Part shown: piece after piece, positions 8,016 to 18,016 of the stretch
Layout of the letters: each line of letters opens with the position of its first letter
Numbering within the stretch: the first letter of the stretch is position 1
Origin: JAGVPT01 sp963717445
Lineage (GTDB): Bacteria; Bacteroidota; Ignavibacteria; UBA10030; UBA8401
Length of the DNA stretch: 64,000 nucleotides
NCBI GenBank assembly: GCA_963717445.1
Contig: OY970334.1
Span: 1,426,001 to 1,490,000, forward strand
Reading direction: 5' to 3'
Position numbers and translations under genes: made by a program
The notes under the pieces: generated by a model
What the model was told of the DNA's origin: nothing
Seen by the model: only the letters and a program-made list of their open reading frames with translations
Database searches by the model: none

Positions 8016-9911
8016 CTACATCCCTTTGTGAGCTTGACGCAAAATCTGCACATCGGCGACAGGAACAGCTTCAGCTTCCAGCGTAGCGTGAGCTTGCGCA
8101 TGGATAATATCCCCCATCGTTATTATTCCGATGAGCTGGCGATTAGCGCCGCGGTCCACCACACCGAGCTGCCGCCTTTCATATTTATCCATCATAACGA
8201 CAGCACGTGCAAGAGTGTCATCGGCGTACAATTCGGAATGACGGTGCACAATTCCGCGAATATGCGCATCGCGCTGACCCTCTGCAAGCATCTGCCGAAG
8301 TGTCGACTCATTGACCAATCCGATATATGTACCATTGTCGTCCAGCACGGGAAAAGAAGAAAAGTTATAGATTGCAACAAGTTCGAACGCTTGTTCGATA
8401 TTCATTGAGGCTCTGAGCGAGAGAATGTTCCGTGCACTCATCGCAGCGCCGACTTTCAACCTGTCCAATCCGTTCACTGGAGGCACAACTCCGTGCGGGA
8501 GACGAATTCCGTCTTGCGCCATAAGCGCTTCATAGAGAGAAATCGGTCGCCAGTGACGGACCAGGCCGTACGTAATCATATTTGCAATCATCAGGGGAAG
8601 AATCAATGAATAGCCGCCCGTCATTTCAATGATAACAAGAACGGAAGTCATGGGTGCCCTAACAATGCCCGCAAAGACTGCACCCATCCCGACCAGGGCA
8701 AAAGCTCCAATTTCATTTGGAGCATGGTTAAGTACGTTGACATCCAAATACCCCACCGCTCCCCCCACCATGCTTCCTATAAAAAGGGCCGGCGCGAAAA
8801 GGCCTCCTGCGCCACCACTGCCAAAAGAAAAAACAGTGGCAAGGATTTTCATACTCCCGAGGACGACCAACGCAGTGATGGTCAGTTTTCCGGCCAGAGC
8901 AAATGAAAGCGTTTCATATCCAACTCCTGTAATGCCGCCGGAATGAACCCATAAGAGCGCGGCGACTGCAAGAATCCCTGTAACAAGTCCGCCGATAGCA
9001 GGCTGCACCTGTCTGGGTATCCAAGTGTTCTGTTGAAACCATTTTCTGAGGCTCAAAAGGGAGTCGGTGAAAGCGATTGATGCGCCGCTTGCAATAACAC
9101 CGAGAACGGCATAAAGAAGAAGCGACGAGGCATGACTCAATCCATAGACATGCAGAACTTCCAGAACGGGGTGTTCACCGAGAACGTTCCGCTCGATCAC
9201 CGCGGCTATTGCCGCCGCGACGATCACACCTGTTAAAACCGTTTGGTCGAGAGTTCCGATGATTTCCTCGATCGCAAATGTCACCCCTGCAATCGGCGCA
9301 TTAAATGCCGCTGCAATGCCGGCAGCGGCTCCGACCGGCAGTAAACGGCGCAGGTTCTGCCGCGATAAGGCAGCTCCACGCCCCAGAAAGCCTGCGATTC
9401 CTGCACAGATTTGTACCGTCGGCCCCTCCGGTCCCAACGACGAGCCAGATCCAATCTGTAGCGCCCCGATAAAAAATTTCCCTAGAACATCGCGAAACGG
9501 TATCCGGTCCTCCTTCATCCCAAATGCGACCTTCACCTGAACCACTCCGCTGCCGCGTGCGCCGGGGGCAACGTAATACAAGAGCAGGCCGCACGTCAGC
9601 CCGCCCAGCGCAGGAGTCAAAATGATCCAGAGAATCGATGAGGGGTAGGCCATCCCCGATGCCGTTTTGATCAAGTACCCCTCAAGCAACTTTATGGCAA
9701 GATGAAAAGCGACAGCGGCCAAGCCGCATACGACGCCGATAATAAGCGTTAATACAAAGAGCCGTTGGTTTTCCGATGGGATAATCTTGTTATAGGCGCG
9801 AAGCAGCTTGACGCTTCCAAATTGAAGCCGCGACCGCAGCCCGTCGAGAATCTTAATGAAATCAAAAACGGTTCTTTTAATCGCCGTACGTCCTTCGTTG
9901 TTTTGGCTCAA
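8016..9911 (-). CDS. CLC-family chloride/proton antiporter with C-terminal CBS pair
   Basis: 631 residues. The CLC membrane domain (about 50-470) carries the anion-selectivity motifs G-A-R-G-S-G, G-P-E-G-P (gating Glu), G-S-G-G-A-G-G-L-F-A-P and a Tyr in G-G-Y-S-L-I-L-P. The E-E after A-F-N-A-P-I-A-G matches the internal proton Glu of antiporters, so exchange rather than a pure channel is predicted. Two CBS modules (about 490-610) end the protein and usually bind adenine nucleotides. The only start in range is TTG at 9909-9911, preceded by a weak G-rich stretch. Likely roles are acid tolerance or charge compensation. Confidence 0.9.
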   Translation of the reverse strand: MSQNNEGRTAIKRTVFDFIKILDGLRSRLQFGSVKLLRAYNKIIPSENQRLFVLTLIIGVVCGLAAVAFHLAIKLLEGYLIKTASGMAYPSSILWIILTPALGGLTCGLLLYYVAPGARGSGVVQVKVAFGMKEDRIPFRDVLGKFFIGALQIGSGSSLGPEGPTVQICAGIAGFLGRGAALSRQNLRRLLPVGAAAGIAAAFNAPIAGVTFAIEEIIGTLDQTVLTGVIVAAAIAAVIERNVLGEHPVLEVLHVYGLSHASSLLLYAVLGVIASGASIAFTDSLLSLRKWFQQNTWIPRQVQPAIGGLVTGILAVAALLWVHSGGITGVGYETLSFALAGKLTITALVVLGSMKILATVFSFGSGGAGGLFAPALFIGSMVGGAVGYLDVNVLNHAPNEIGAFALVGMGAVFAGIVRAPMTSVLVIIEMTGGYSLILPLMIANMITYGLVRHWRPISLYEALMAQDGIRLPHGVVPPVNGLDRLKVGAAMSARNILSLRASMNIEQAFELVAIYNFSSFPVLDDNGTYIGLVNESTLRQMLAEGQRDAHIRGIVHRHSELYADDTLARAVVMMDKYERRQLGVVDRGANRQLIGIITMGDIIHAQAHATLEAEAVPVADVQILRQAHKGM

Positions 9912-10362
9912 TAATCAACCCGCTATCAAATTGTTTATCGAATTGGGATTGGCTTTAATCTAAGAATTTGCCCGGCAAAATCAAAAATTGATTTCACGGC
10001 CTGCGATTGCCTAAGTTCTGCAAGTAAAGATGATGCAATGATCCTTCACCATTGAAATATCACCGCCATCCAATAACTTTACGGTGTATAAATACTTTGT
10101 ATCTCTTGGGGGGAAGGTTCGGGCAGATCAGCAGCGTATAACGTACACTGCAACAAGGAGGGACTTATTACGAATCATAATTCCGATCTCAGATATCAAA
10201 GAGAGAAGTACCAATCCGAGGCTCTGTAAAAAACTCTTGACAGAAAGAAGAATTCTTGCCGTCGCCTGATCCAAAAAGCTCACCACTTCAATTACGCCGA
10301 ATGGAGTCTCAAACCCGCTGACAGAAATCCATGACGCCGCACATCAAACAATATCCACGGTT
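9912..10362. other. Intergenic region, 451 bases, no supported gene
   Basis: The region lies between the CLC and foldase genes, both on minus. One 61-codon plus-strand frame (10084-10269) has no ribosome-binding site or recognisable content. It probably holds the promoter of the CLC gene. No repeat or RNA gene was recognised. Confidence 0.5.
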
Positions 10363-12456
10363 TTAACGGTAGAAGTTATCCCGCAAGTCTTCAATGTCGG
10401 ATTTGGCCTTCAACTTCTGGAGCCAATCAGCCACGACGCGCTGTTTCTTTTCCTGCAACATTTGGGCAGCGAGAATATTCTTTTGCGCGTTGAAAGCTGC
10501 CGAATCGAACGGAGTTTTGCTCAAGAGCTTAATGAGGTAATATCCTCTCTCTCCTTGAACGGGCTGAGAAATTTTTCCTACCGGCAATGTCATTGCCACG
10601 CCGAGGAAAGCGTTGTCTCTTCCAATCGACGGGATGAGGCCGGTCGGATCGAACTGTCCTGTTAATTGGACACTTATTCGCGGATCGGAAGCAGACAGCG
10701 ATGAGAGATCGAGAGAATCGTTCATTGAAGAACGCTGTTTTTCAACCATCGCTTTCATCATCGCCATTTTCTTTTCTCGGATGACGCGCGGTCGCAGAAA
10801 ATTTTTCACTTCATCAAAAGGGCGAACGCCCGCCTTTTTTAGTTCAGAGATCATGAACACGGCAACGCCGCCGTTTACTTCATACGCATCGCTAATGTCT
10901 CCCAGCTCTTTCTCGAAGGCAAATTTCAAAACCGATTCGTTGGCCCCAATCCCTGGAATCATTCCGCCCTGTTGGAACGACGGCGTTTCTCTCACCTGTA
11001 AACCTAAGCCTTCTGCTTCCTTCTCAAATTTTCCGTCCTTCGACAGAAAAGCAAAATCTTGCGCACGCTGCATGGCGTCGTCTTTCGTCTGCGAGCTGGC
11101 TTTGATCGGAAGAGCGATATCGGCAATCTTCACCTCGCGGCTGTCTCTCCCTTCAATCTTGATAATGTGAATCCCGTATTGCGTCTTTACCGGGCCAAGG
11201 ATCTGGCCGGGCTTCCCTTTCAGCGCCACATCTTCAAACGGCTTCACCATCCGCCCCTTGCCGAACCAGCCGAGTTCGCCGCCAGACGTCGATGCTCCCG
11301 GTTCATTCGAGTACTGCTTTGCAAGTTCTGCAAAATCTTCGCCTTTACGAGCGCGGGCAATAAGCTCATTCGCTTGCTTCATCACTTCCTTCTCATCTTT
11401 TCCGGCAGTTGAGAGAAGAATGTGCCGGGCACGGACGAAGATGTCGGACCCATTTTTTTCCTCAAGAACTTTTATGACGTGATACCCGTCGAAATCGCTT
11501 ATCGGCCCTACCACATCGCCGACCGCCGCACCGAACACGGCCTTTTCTTTTTCCTGCGTCAGTTGCCCGTGTGTAAAGTACGCCGGAGGTATGGGCGTAT
11601 CTGAATATGATTTTTGGAGGTCGAGGAAATCCATACCGGCCTTCGCCTGCTGGACAATGTTGTTCGCCTCAACCAGCACATCCTGTGAATCTTTTGCCGA
11701 AGGCTGGTCGCTAAATACCACAAACTTCAGCTTGCGCGTTGCTTTTGCATTGAATTCGTCCAGGTTTTCGTTGTAATATTTCTGCAGGTCGTCATCGGTG
11801 ACTGAAACAGCGCTGTCGGAAAAGAACCTGTTCGGGTCGAATAAAGCGTACTGCGCTTCGAGTTTTGTATTCTGGTTTTCGAATCGTTCCTCAACTTCCC
11901 CGAGCGTTACACGCACCGTCGCGTCAATGAGGCTCTGCATTTTTTCAGAAAGGCGCTGCTGCCGCAGCCCTGTTTCCACCTGAATCATAATGTCTTTGTT
12001 CTTCGGGTCGTTGATTGTTTCATCGTAGGCTGCACGGTTGAACTTGCCCGTCGAATCCCTGAATTGTTGTACTAAAAAATCGGGCGGATTATCACCCTTC
12101 ACCCAATCGACAAGCTCCTGATCCGTCACCGTAACGCCTGCACGCTTGGTCTCTCTATCAACCAGCGTCGATGCAATGAGGCTGTTCCAGATTTGATCGC
12201 GAATCTCCTTCATGGCATCATCGTCCGGGTCCTGTCCGGTTTGTTTTTTCTGATTGTCCGCGGCTCGCTTCACCAATTCGGAAAATTCTTGGTACGAAAT
12301 TTTCTTTCCGTCGATGATCCCGACATAGTCACGGCGGCCGGACTTGATTCCAAGGTAATCCATCCCCCATTCAAAGACGATCATTACGACAAACATGATT
12401 ACGAGCCCGATAAGAATTACGGGCATATTATCGCGCATTTTGGTCATTATAGGCAT
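10363..12456 (-). CDS. PpiD/SurA-like periplasmic foldase (peptidyl-prolyl isomerase)
   Basis: 697 residues. A single N-terminal transmembrane anchor (about 12-30) is followed by a SurA_N-like helical chaperone region (40-220) and two parvulin-type domains. The second domain is canonical, with R-A-R-H-I-L, F-A-E-L-A-K-Q-Y-S, G-G-E-L-G-W-F and a closing Y-G-I-H-I-I-K. The first is diverged, with Y-F-T-H-G-Q-L in place of the G-W block. A large C-terminal region that may be a further degenerate parvulin unit follows. The architecture matches inner-membrane PpiD, which helps outer-membrane and secreted proteins to fold after the Sec translocon. Confidence 0.88.
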   Translation of the reverse strand: MPIMTKMRDNMPVILIGLVIMFVVMIVFEWGMDYLGIKSGRRDYVGIIDGKKISYQEFSELVKRAADNQKKQTGQDPDDDAMKEIRDQIWNSLIASTLVDRETKRAGVTVTDQELVDWVKGDNPPDFLVQQFRDSTGKFNRAAYDETINDPKNKDIMIQVETGLRQQRLSEKMQSLIDATVRVTLGEVEERFENQNTKLEAQYALFDPNRFFSDSAVSVTDDDLQKYYNENLDEFNAKATRKLKFVVFSDQPSAKDSQDVLVEANNIVQQAKAGMDFLDLQKSYSDTPIPPAYFTHGQLTQEKEKAVFGAAVGDVVGPISDFDGYHVIKVLEEKNGSDIFVRARHILLSTAGKDEKEVMKQANELIARARKGEDFAELAKQYSNEPGASTSGGELGWFGKGRMVKPFEDVALKGKPGQILGPVKTQYGIHIIKIEGRDSREVKIADIALPIKASSQTKDDAMQRAQDFAFLSKDGKFEKEAEGLGLQVRETPSFQQGGMIPGIGANESVLKFAFEKELGDISDAYEVNGGVAVFMISELKKAGVRPFDEVKNFLRPRVIREKKMAMMKAMVEKQRSSMNDSLDLSSLSASDPRISVQLTGQFDPTGLIPSIGRDNAFLGVAMTLPVGKISQPVQGERGYYLIKLLSKTPFDSAAFNAQKNILAAQMLQEKKQRVVADWLQKLKAKSDIEDLRDNFYR

Positions 12457-12630
12457 AACCGAGCGTACTCCTTACTGCAAGATATTGAAATTGAACTGAC
12501 TCAAGTAAAGAATATAATTGAAACCGCTTTGAAATGCAATGCAAAAGCGGGAGTGCTCAGATTGAAAACATGTCGGACACATTGGCAAATATTTCGATTA
12601 GTAACTGATGTTACGCAAATATCCTTTTTG

Positions 12631-12750
12631 GCACACCCCCAACCCCTCTCGCTTTTGCCACATGCTCACCCACAGAGGGGAGCGGCGGGGCAAGTCCCCT
12701 CTGTGCGTTGCTCGCGCGATGACGAGAGGCGATTTAGGGGTGTGTCTTCT
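12631..12750. repeat. Nested inverted-repeat element (~115 bp, MITE-like)
   Basis: Imperfect outer inverted ends (CACACCCC... at 12632 and its complement ending near 12745) enclose a perfect 11-base stem, CACAGAGGGGA at 12671-12681 pairing with 12695-12705. It has no coding capacity. It lies in the 610-base gap upstream of dxr, which otherwise holds the 96-base repeat at 12905 and the dxr promoter. Confidence 0.55.
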
Positions 12751-12904
12751 GTTGAATGGAGCACTTCCTTCATGAATTCTAGAGTGCGTAACATGAGTTA
12801 GTAAGATTTCTCCGATAAGTTATCCGACAACTAACGTCTGGTTCAAATTGCAATACTGCCATGTTCCTCATTACCTAGCAGTGGTCAATTTTGCATTCTC
12901 GCAT

Positions 12905-13000
12905 GAGGTGACGGACACCTCACTCCAAAAATCACATTGTTCCAAAATATTTGGCAAGGCAATTCGGTAAGGTGTCCGTCACCTTACCAAACTTGAGCAC
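12905..13000. repeat. 96-base dispersed palindromic repeat, copy 1
   Basis: The core GGTGACGGACACC occurs twice in opposite orientation. It forms a 6-base-stem hairpin (12905-12921) and a perfect 9-base-stem hairpin (12966-12988). An inverted, roughly 85-90 percent identical copy lies at 46579-46675. The architecture resembles REP/BIME elements moved by REP-associated transposases, but no such transposase gene is in the window. Confidence 0.75.
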
Positions 13001-13011
13001 TACCCATTACC

Positions 13012-13040
13012 TTGACTTACATTCGACATTTAGTTACCTT
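13012..13040 (+). promoter_or_regulatory. Candidate promoter for dxr
   Basis: TTGACT at 13012-13017 and TACCTT at 13035-13040 are 17 bases apart. The dxr start codon follows at 13067, and the palindromic repeat ends 11 bases upstream of the -35 box. Pattern evidence only. Confidence 0.35.
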
Positions 13041-13066
13041 TTTGAAAGAATAAAACGGTTTTTTAA

Positions 13067-14224
13067 TTGCACGCTCGGCAAAAAAACATTGCTATCCTTG
13101 GCTCTACGGGTTCCATCGGGAAGAATAGCTTAGAAGTTATCGCCAACTTTCCAGACCAGTTTACAATCTCCTATCTCACAGTCAATAACAATGTGGACGG
13201 ACTGTGCGATCAAGTTCGACGATTCAAGCCGAAAGGCGTCGTCGTGTTGGACAAAAGTTCGGCAGCGGAATGCAAAAGGCGTTTCGACGGAACGACGGAA
13301 GTGCTGGCCGGCGAAGAAGGTTTAAAAGAGATTGTCCAGCGCGACAATGTAGACGTAGTGATCAGTTCTCTGGTCGGTTTTGCAGGATTGAAGCCAACAA
13401 TAGCGGCAATCAAGGCGAAAAAAAAGATCGCGCTGGCTAATAAAGAAACCCTTGTCGCCGCGGGCGAGATCATCATGAACCTGGTCAAGGAAACCGGTAC
13501 TATGCTTATTCCGGTCGACAGCGAGCATTCTGCAATTTTCCAGTGCCTGGTCGGCGAATCGGGGTCATCCGTCGGCAAAATTATTCTTACTGCGTCAGGC
13601 GGACCGTTCCTCAACACGTCAAGGGACAAGCTGCAAACAGTATCGGTCGAGCAAGCGTTGAACCATCCAAACTGGAAAATGGGAAACAAGGTCACGATCG
13701 ATTCCGCTACGTTGATGAACAAAGGTTTGGAAGTGATTGAAGCGCACTGGCTCTTCGGTATTCCGGCATCTAAAATAGACGTTGTCATCCACCCGCAATC
13801 GATCATTCACTCGATGGTGGAGTTTGTCGACGGCTCGTTAAAAGCGCAGCTTGGCGTACCGGATATGAAAATCCCGATCCAGTACGCTCTCACGTATCCG
13901 GAACGCGCTATGTCGAGGTTTGGCCGCGTCGATTTTCCACTGCTGAAGGAGATGACGTTTTTTACCCCCGACCTCGACCGCTTCCAATGCCTCCGGCTTG
14001 CCTACGATGCATTGAAGGAGGGTGGAACAATGCCGGCTGCACTTAACGCGGCAAATGAAATAGCCGTGAAACGGTTCATGGAAGGAAAGATTTCTTTCCT
14101 TGATATCCCGGAAACCATTTGCCGCACGATGGAACATCACTCTGTCACAACAAACCCGACGCTCGACAATATCATCGAGGCGGATGCGTCGGCACGCAGA
14201 TTTGCAGCGAGTATCTGTAATTAA
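13067..14224 (+). CDS. dxr: 1-deoxy-D-xylulose 5-phosphate reductoisomerase
   Basis: 385 residues. It converts DXP to 2-C-methyl-D-erythritol 4-phosphate with NADPH and a divalent metal, the first committed step of the MEP isoprenoid pathway. The NADPH fold begins G-S-T-G-S-I-G. A-N-K-E-T-L-V, the metal-binding P-V-D-S-E-H-S, the S-G-G-P-F active-site loop and the N-x-x-x-M-N-K-G-L-E-V-I-E-A block are all intact. The start is TTG at 13067, since an in-frame TAA directly precedes it. The rseP gene follows after 64 bases, a common arrangement. Confidence 0.96.
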   Translation: MHARQKNIAILGSTGSIGKNSLEVIANFPDQFTISYLTVNNNVDGLCDQVRRFKPKGVVVLDKSSAAECKRRFDGTTEVLAGEEGLKEIVQRDNVDVVISSLVGFAGLKPTIAAIKAKKKIALANKETLVAAGEIIMNLVKETGTMLIPVDSEHSAIFQCLVGESGSSVGKIILTASGGPFLNTSRDKLQTVSVEQALNHPNWKMGNKVTIDSATLMNKGLEVIEAHWLFGIPASKIDVVIHPQSIIHSMVEFVDGSLKAQLGVPDMKIPIQYALTYPERAMSRFGRVDFPLLKEMTFFTPDLDRFQCLRLAYDALKEGGTMPAALNAANEIAVKRFMEGKISFLDIPETICRTMEHHSVTTNPTLDNIIEADASARRFAASICN

Positions 14225-14288
14225 ACGCAGGTCACGTTGAGTACGTGTTCTGCTTGTTATCAACAGCAACAGAAGGTTCTTTTTCGCG

Positions 14289-15605
14289 ATGGAATTTCTT
14301 CAAACAGTATTCTATTTTTTAGTGACGATCGGTGTGCTGGTCTTTATCCACGAGTTCGGACATTTTATTGCTGCGAAAGCTTGTAAAATGCGCGTCGATA
14401 GATTTTCGATTGGATTTCCGCCCAGGGCTTTCGGCAAAAAATTCGGCGAGACCGATTATTGCGTTTCGTGGGTCCCCATCGGCGGTTACGTGAAAATTGC
14501 GGGAATGATCGATGAAAGCTTCGATACCGAATTCATCGACCGCGAACCTCAGCCGTGGGAATTCCGCTCGAAACCGATATGGCAGAGGATGATCGTCATT
14601 TCCGCCGGCGTGATCATGAACATCTTCCTTGCAATTGCCATTTTTTGGGGAATCAATTTTGCCAACGGCGGAAATTTCCGCCAAACGACTGAAATCGGGT
14701 ACATTATCCCAAACAGTGCCGCTGAGAAAGCCGGGTTCAGGCAGGGGGATAAAATTCTCGCTGTCAACGGCGAAAAGATCGGTCACTGGGATGCGATTCA
14801 ATCGGCAATGTATGTCGATTTTGTCGGAGACGACCTCAGCATCGATATAGAACGGAACGGAAGTCCGGCCACGATCGCAGTTCCGCACTCTCTTGTGCCT
14901 GACATTTCTGACGCCTCGTTCGGCATCCTTCCAAATTTTACCGAAGCAGTCATCGGCAACGTCCTCAAAAACAAACCTGCGGAAGCTGGGGGGCTAAAGC
15001 CGGACGACGTTATCCTCTCTATCGACCACCAGACGGTGAACAACCAATTCCAAGTTACTCACATCATCAAAGCTAACGCCGGGAAAAAAATCGATTTTGA
15101 ATTGAAGAGAAATTCTCAAGTTGTTCACACCGCGGTAACGCCGACACCCGAGGGAATTATCGGGATCAGTATTGAAAGCCGTTACGTAGGACCTGTTCTC
15201 CATGAACATTACGGCATCTTCGAATCGCTCCCGAAAGGGGTAGACGATGTGTACGGAGCGACAAAATTATTCATCAGTTCCATCTGGCATATCATCGTCG
15301 GCAAGGCGTCGCTTACAAAATCGGTTGCAGGTCCCGTTAAAATCGCGCAAATGGCCACCCGCACGGCTGAAGTCGGGCTGATGAGTTTCCTCGGATTTAT
15401 GGCGCTGCTCAGCATCAGCCTTGCAGTGATGAATATTCTCCCCTTCCCCGCCCTTGACGGCGGACACCTCGTGATGCTTGTGTATGAGGCAGTTTTCGGA
15501 AAACCAATTCCGCACAAGGTTCAACAAACTGTGCAGCAGGCCGGTGTTTTGCTCCTGTTGACGTTCATGGCGTTTATTATTTACAATGATATTGCTGGAT
15601 TTTAA
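14289..15605 (+). CDS. rseP: RseP-family site-2 intramembrane metalloprotease
   Basis: 438 residues. The zinc motif H-E-F-G-H is at residues 21-25 in the first membrane helix. Two PDZ domains lie at about 110-290, and the distal N-x-L-P-F-P-A-L-D-G-G-H motif supplies the third zinc ligand near residue 390. A C-terminal membrane helix follows. The family cleaves membrane-embedded regulators such as anti-sigma factors or signal-peptide remnants. Start ATG at 14289. It follows dxr on the same strand, probably in one transcript. Confidence 0.95.
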   Translation: MEFLQTVFYFLVTIGVLVFIHEFGHFIAAKACKMRVDRFSIGFPPRAFGKKFGETDYCVSWVPIGGYVKIAGMIDESFDTEFIDREPQPWEFRSKPIWQRMIVISAGVIMNIFLAIAIFWGINFANGGNFRQTTEIGYIIPNSAAEKAGFRQGDKILAVNGEKIGHWDAIQSAMYVDFVGDDLSIDIERNGSPATIAVPHSLVPDISDASFGILPNFTEAVIGNVLKNKPAEAGGLKPDDVILSIDHQTVNNQFQVTHIIKANAGKKIDFELKRNSQVVHTAVTPTPEGIIGISIESRYVGPVLHEHYGIFESLPKGVDDVYGATKLFISSIWHIIVGKASLTKSVAGPVKIAQMATRTAEVGLMSFLGFMALLSISLAVMNILPFPALDGGHLVMLVYEAVFGKPIPHKVQQTVQQAGVLLLLTFMAFIIYNDIAGF

Positions 15606-15706
15606 CCGTTCCTTTTGGTGACTCTCAACACAGCAAAACGTAGGATTATTCCTGTACCTTAACTCAATACCATAAAGATGTGTATCAATTTTTTCGGGAG
15701 AGAGGC

Positions 15707-16885
15707 ATGAGAACAACAAGATTTATTAAATTCCTCGCGATGACTATCATAGGGGTTGCAGCGCTTCATCGAGTGTCAGCTCAATCCAATCCGTACATTC
15801 AAGTCATTCCCACCGTGACCCAGGCTGACATTATTAACGCTACTGCGTTAGTCAATCCACTTACCGAACAGGTAAATAACATTGCACCGACAAGTTTTTC
15901 CTTAAGAATTAATAACCTGGTAGGCGCCGTTGTTTGGGTGGATATGCACATCGAAGGGTACATTACGCTCGATCAAGATGGGCCTCCGCCCCAGCAGATT
16001 GTTGTTGCGAATACGACAAAACCTTTCCCCGTTCCGGTCACAGGAAGAGTTTTCACAAGCCTCGATGCTCAAACTGGAAACTCGACCGACATCGACATCA
16101 ATTCCAACGTTAACGATGCGTTGAAGCAGAGATTAAAAAATATGATCGAGGATCCGTCGAGCGGCGGAAAGGTACCCTCGGGCGTGTACAAAGTGAACAT
16201 CATTTTTACTGTGGACAGCGTTGCTGGAAAGGGGAAGGTTGCGAATGGGATATTGGATTTGAGCAGCAATCCGGCATTTACGGTGACTGTGACAAACCCG
16301 ACTAACGCTACGTTGCTTCAGCCGTCAGACAACGGAGTCGAATTTCCCACACCATTCCCTCAGTTCCAATGGGCCTACGACACGCACGGGGTGATGCTTA
16401 CCGTTTACGAAAAGAGACCCGATCAGCAATCACTCGAAGACGCAATTTCTGCATCCGATCCATATTTTCAGGTTCAGATCGACCGGCAACAGTCAGGAAA
16501 CCTTACGATCCTTACGTATCCTCAGGCACCGGTCGCTAGTCCAGGTGTGACAATTCTGAAGGGACCTCGCCCGCTCCAGCGTGGAGGGACGTATGTGGTC
16601 GTCCTCGACGGTCTACGGACAGCGTTCGGGTACACCATCGATCCTCTCAGAACAATCCGGTTATTCCGCATCTCCGACCCGCAGGGGGAATTGGTGATGA
16701 ACCTTTTGCAGACGGCGCTCAGCGGCGGACAATTCCAAAATATTTTGGGAATCATTCAAGACCAAAAACTGGTGCTCAACAGTACCCAGATAACGCTGAA
16801 CGGCGTGACTTTGACTGCACAAGAGTTCCAGATAATTATGAATCAAATCAAAAACAACATCAAGTCGATGCAATTCCAAAACTAA
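15707..16885 (+). CDS. Secreted protein of unknown function, first gene of the FecR/CHASE2 group
   Basis: The ATG at 15707 has a good ribosome-binding site (GGGAGAGAGG, short spacing) and is followed by a clean Sec signal peptide ending near A-Q-S-N. The ATG nine codons upstream has no such site. The mature 370 residues are beta-rich without Cys, and include a segment that reads like an Ig/fibronectin-type domain with L-x-x-P-x-x-N at about 215-225. The final 60 residues are Gln/Asn-rich helices. The family was not recognised. A gap of 30 bases to the FecR gene implies an operon, so a role in the same envelope system is likely. Confidence 0.7.
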   Translation: MRTTRFIKFLAMTIIGVAALHRVSAQSNPYIQVIPTVTQADIINATALVNPLTEQVNNIAPTSFSLRINNLVGAVVWVDMHIEGYITLDQDGPPPQQIVVANTTKPFPVPVTGRVFTSLDAQTGNSTDIDINSNVNDALKQRLKNMIEDPSSGGKVPSGVYKVNIIFTVDSVAGKGKVANGILDLSSNPAFTVTVTNPTNATLLQPSDNGVEFPTPFPQFQWAYDTHGVMLTVYEKRPDQQSLEDAISASDPYFQVQIDRQQSGNLTILTYPQAPVASPGVTILKGPRPLQRGGTYVVVLDGLRTAFGYTIDPLRTIRLFRISDPQGELVMNLLQTALSGGQFQNILGIIQDQKLVLNSTQITLNGVTLTAQEFQIIMNQIKNNIKSMQFQN

Positions 16886-16915
16886 CGCGTACTGACTTTT
16901 TGGAGAGAACTACAC

Positions 16916-17995
16916 ATGAGAACATTATACATTCTTCTATTGTTGGGCCTGACTTCGTCATTCTGCGCGGCGGTGTCGGCTCCAGTGTATGATCCAGACA
17001 AGCCGGTCGCTCTCATTTACAAGCCGGTTGGATCCGTTCAATACTTGAAAGAGGGAAAAAGCTGGACAAAAGCCACCCCGGCAACCCCGTTGTTGTCGGG
17101 CGATCAAGTACAAACCGGAGCAAATTCTTTCGTCGTCATAAAGTTCATCGAGAATTCAATCCTCCGATTGCAAGAAAATTCTCAAGTCACGATCCGCGCC
17201 GAATTGACGGGCAACAAAGAGTTTTCGAAAAACGTGAACCTCGACCACGGAGAACTCACGTTTGACGTTAAAAAAAGAGAAAACGAAAAATTCGAGTTTT
17301 CAACGCCGACATCCGTTGCGTCGATTCGCGGGACACAGGGCATGCTTATTAACGGGGCGGACAGCAACGATGTGTTAATTCTGGGCGTCGGCGTCGTCAT
17401 CTTCACGAATAGTGTTTCGAACCACTCGGTCAATGTCAATGGCGGGCAGACTGCATATTCCTATCGCGACGGAAGAATCGAAGTAAAGAAAACAACTCCC
17501 GGTGAATTACAGAGGTTGCAGGGTGCGATGGGCAGCGGCGGTGGAGGAGGCACTTCGAACAATGGAACGTCATCAACAGGTTCCGGCTTTTCGGTCGGAT
17601 TCGCCGTCACTGCTCCAGTGGTGACAGCAGGGCAAGATTTTAACGTTACTGTTGAGCTTGTCCAAACGACGGTCCCCGTTGACACATTGAAATCAATCGT
17701 TTCCTACTTTGCGCTGGCATATAAGAATTCAACGGTAACAACGTATAAAGAGGTACCCGCCACGTTATCAGGGAGCAAGGTGACATTTGCAATCCCAGGG
17801 GTTGATGTCGCGGGGACCTCGATGCAGGTCTATGTCATATTCAGGACGACAACAGGAATCAACTTGACGTATCCGGTGACTGATCCGCAGGCAAACCCCA
17901 TTGTCATTCCGGTTCAGTCGACAAGTACAAATGAGCTGAAACTCCAGTTCACCGATCCGAATGGAAATGTAAAGACGCTGATCATCGATTATTAA
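16916..17995 (+). CDS. FecR-domain secreted protein with an extra C-terminal domain
   Basis: 359 residues with a Sec signal peptide (1-20). The FecR domain (about 50-190) shows the typical S-G-D-x-V-x-T-G-x-x-S and L-R-L-x-x-x-S blocks, with S-I-R-G-T-Q-G at 136-142. A Gly/Ser linker (207-224) leads to a C-terminal beta domain (225-345) ending T-Y-P-x-x-D-P-Q-A-x-P. That domain looks homologous to the N-terminal domain of the next gene. No membrane helix or anti-sigma N-terminus is present, so this is not a classical FecR sigma regulator; it is an envelope FecR of the type found near CHASE2 proteins. Ribosome-binding site GGAGAG before ATG 16916. Confidence 0.85.
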   Translation: MRTLYILLLLGLTSSFCAAVSAPVYDPDKPVALIYKPVGSVQYLKEGKSWTKATPATPLLSGDQVQTGANSFVVIKFIENSILRLQENSQVTIRAELTGNKEFSKNVNLDHGELTFDVKKRENEKFEFSTPTSVASIRGTQGMLINGADSNDVLILGVGVVIFTNSVSNHSVNVNGGQTAYSYRDGRIEVKKTTPGELQRLQGAMGSGGGGGTSNNGTSSTGSGFSVGFAVTAPVVTAGQDFNVTVELVQTTVPVDTLKSIVSYFALAYKNSTVTTYKEVPATLSGSKVTFAIPGVDVAGTSMQVYVIFRTTTGINLTYPVTDPQANPIVIPVQSTSTNELKLQFTDPNGNVKTLIIDY

Positions 17996-18016
17996 CCGCT
18001 GACGCTTTTCTTCGAG

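Noticed and set aside
10084..10269. 61-codon frame in the gap between CLC and foldase genes
   Set aside because: No ribosome-binding site, no hydrophobic or conserved pattern, and length expected by chance.
16916..17995. FecR protein as the regulator of an extracytoplasmic sigma factor
   Set aside because: It has a cleavable signal peptide, no membrane helix and no neighbouring sigma factor gene.
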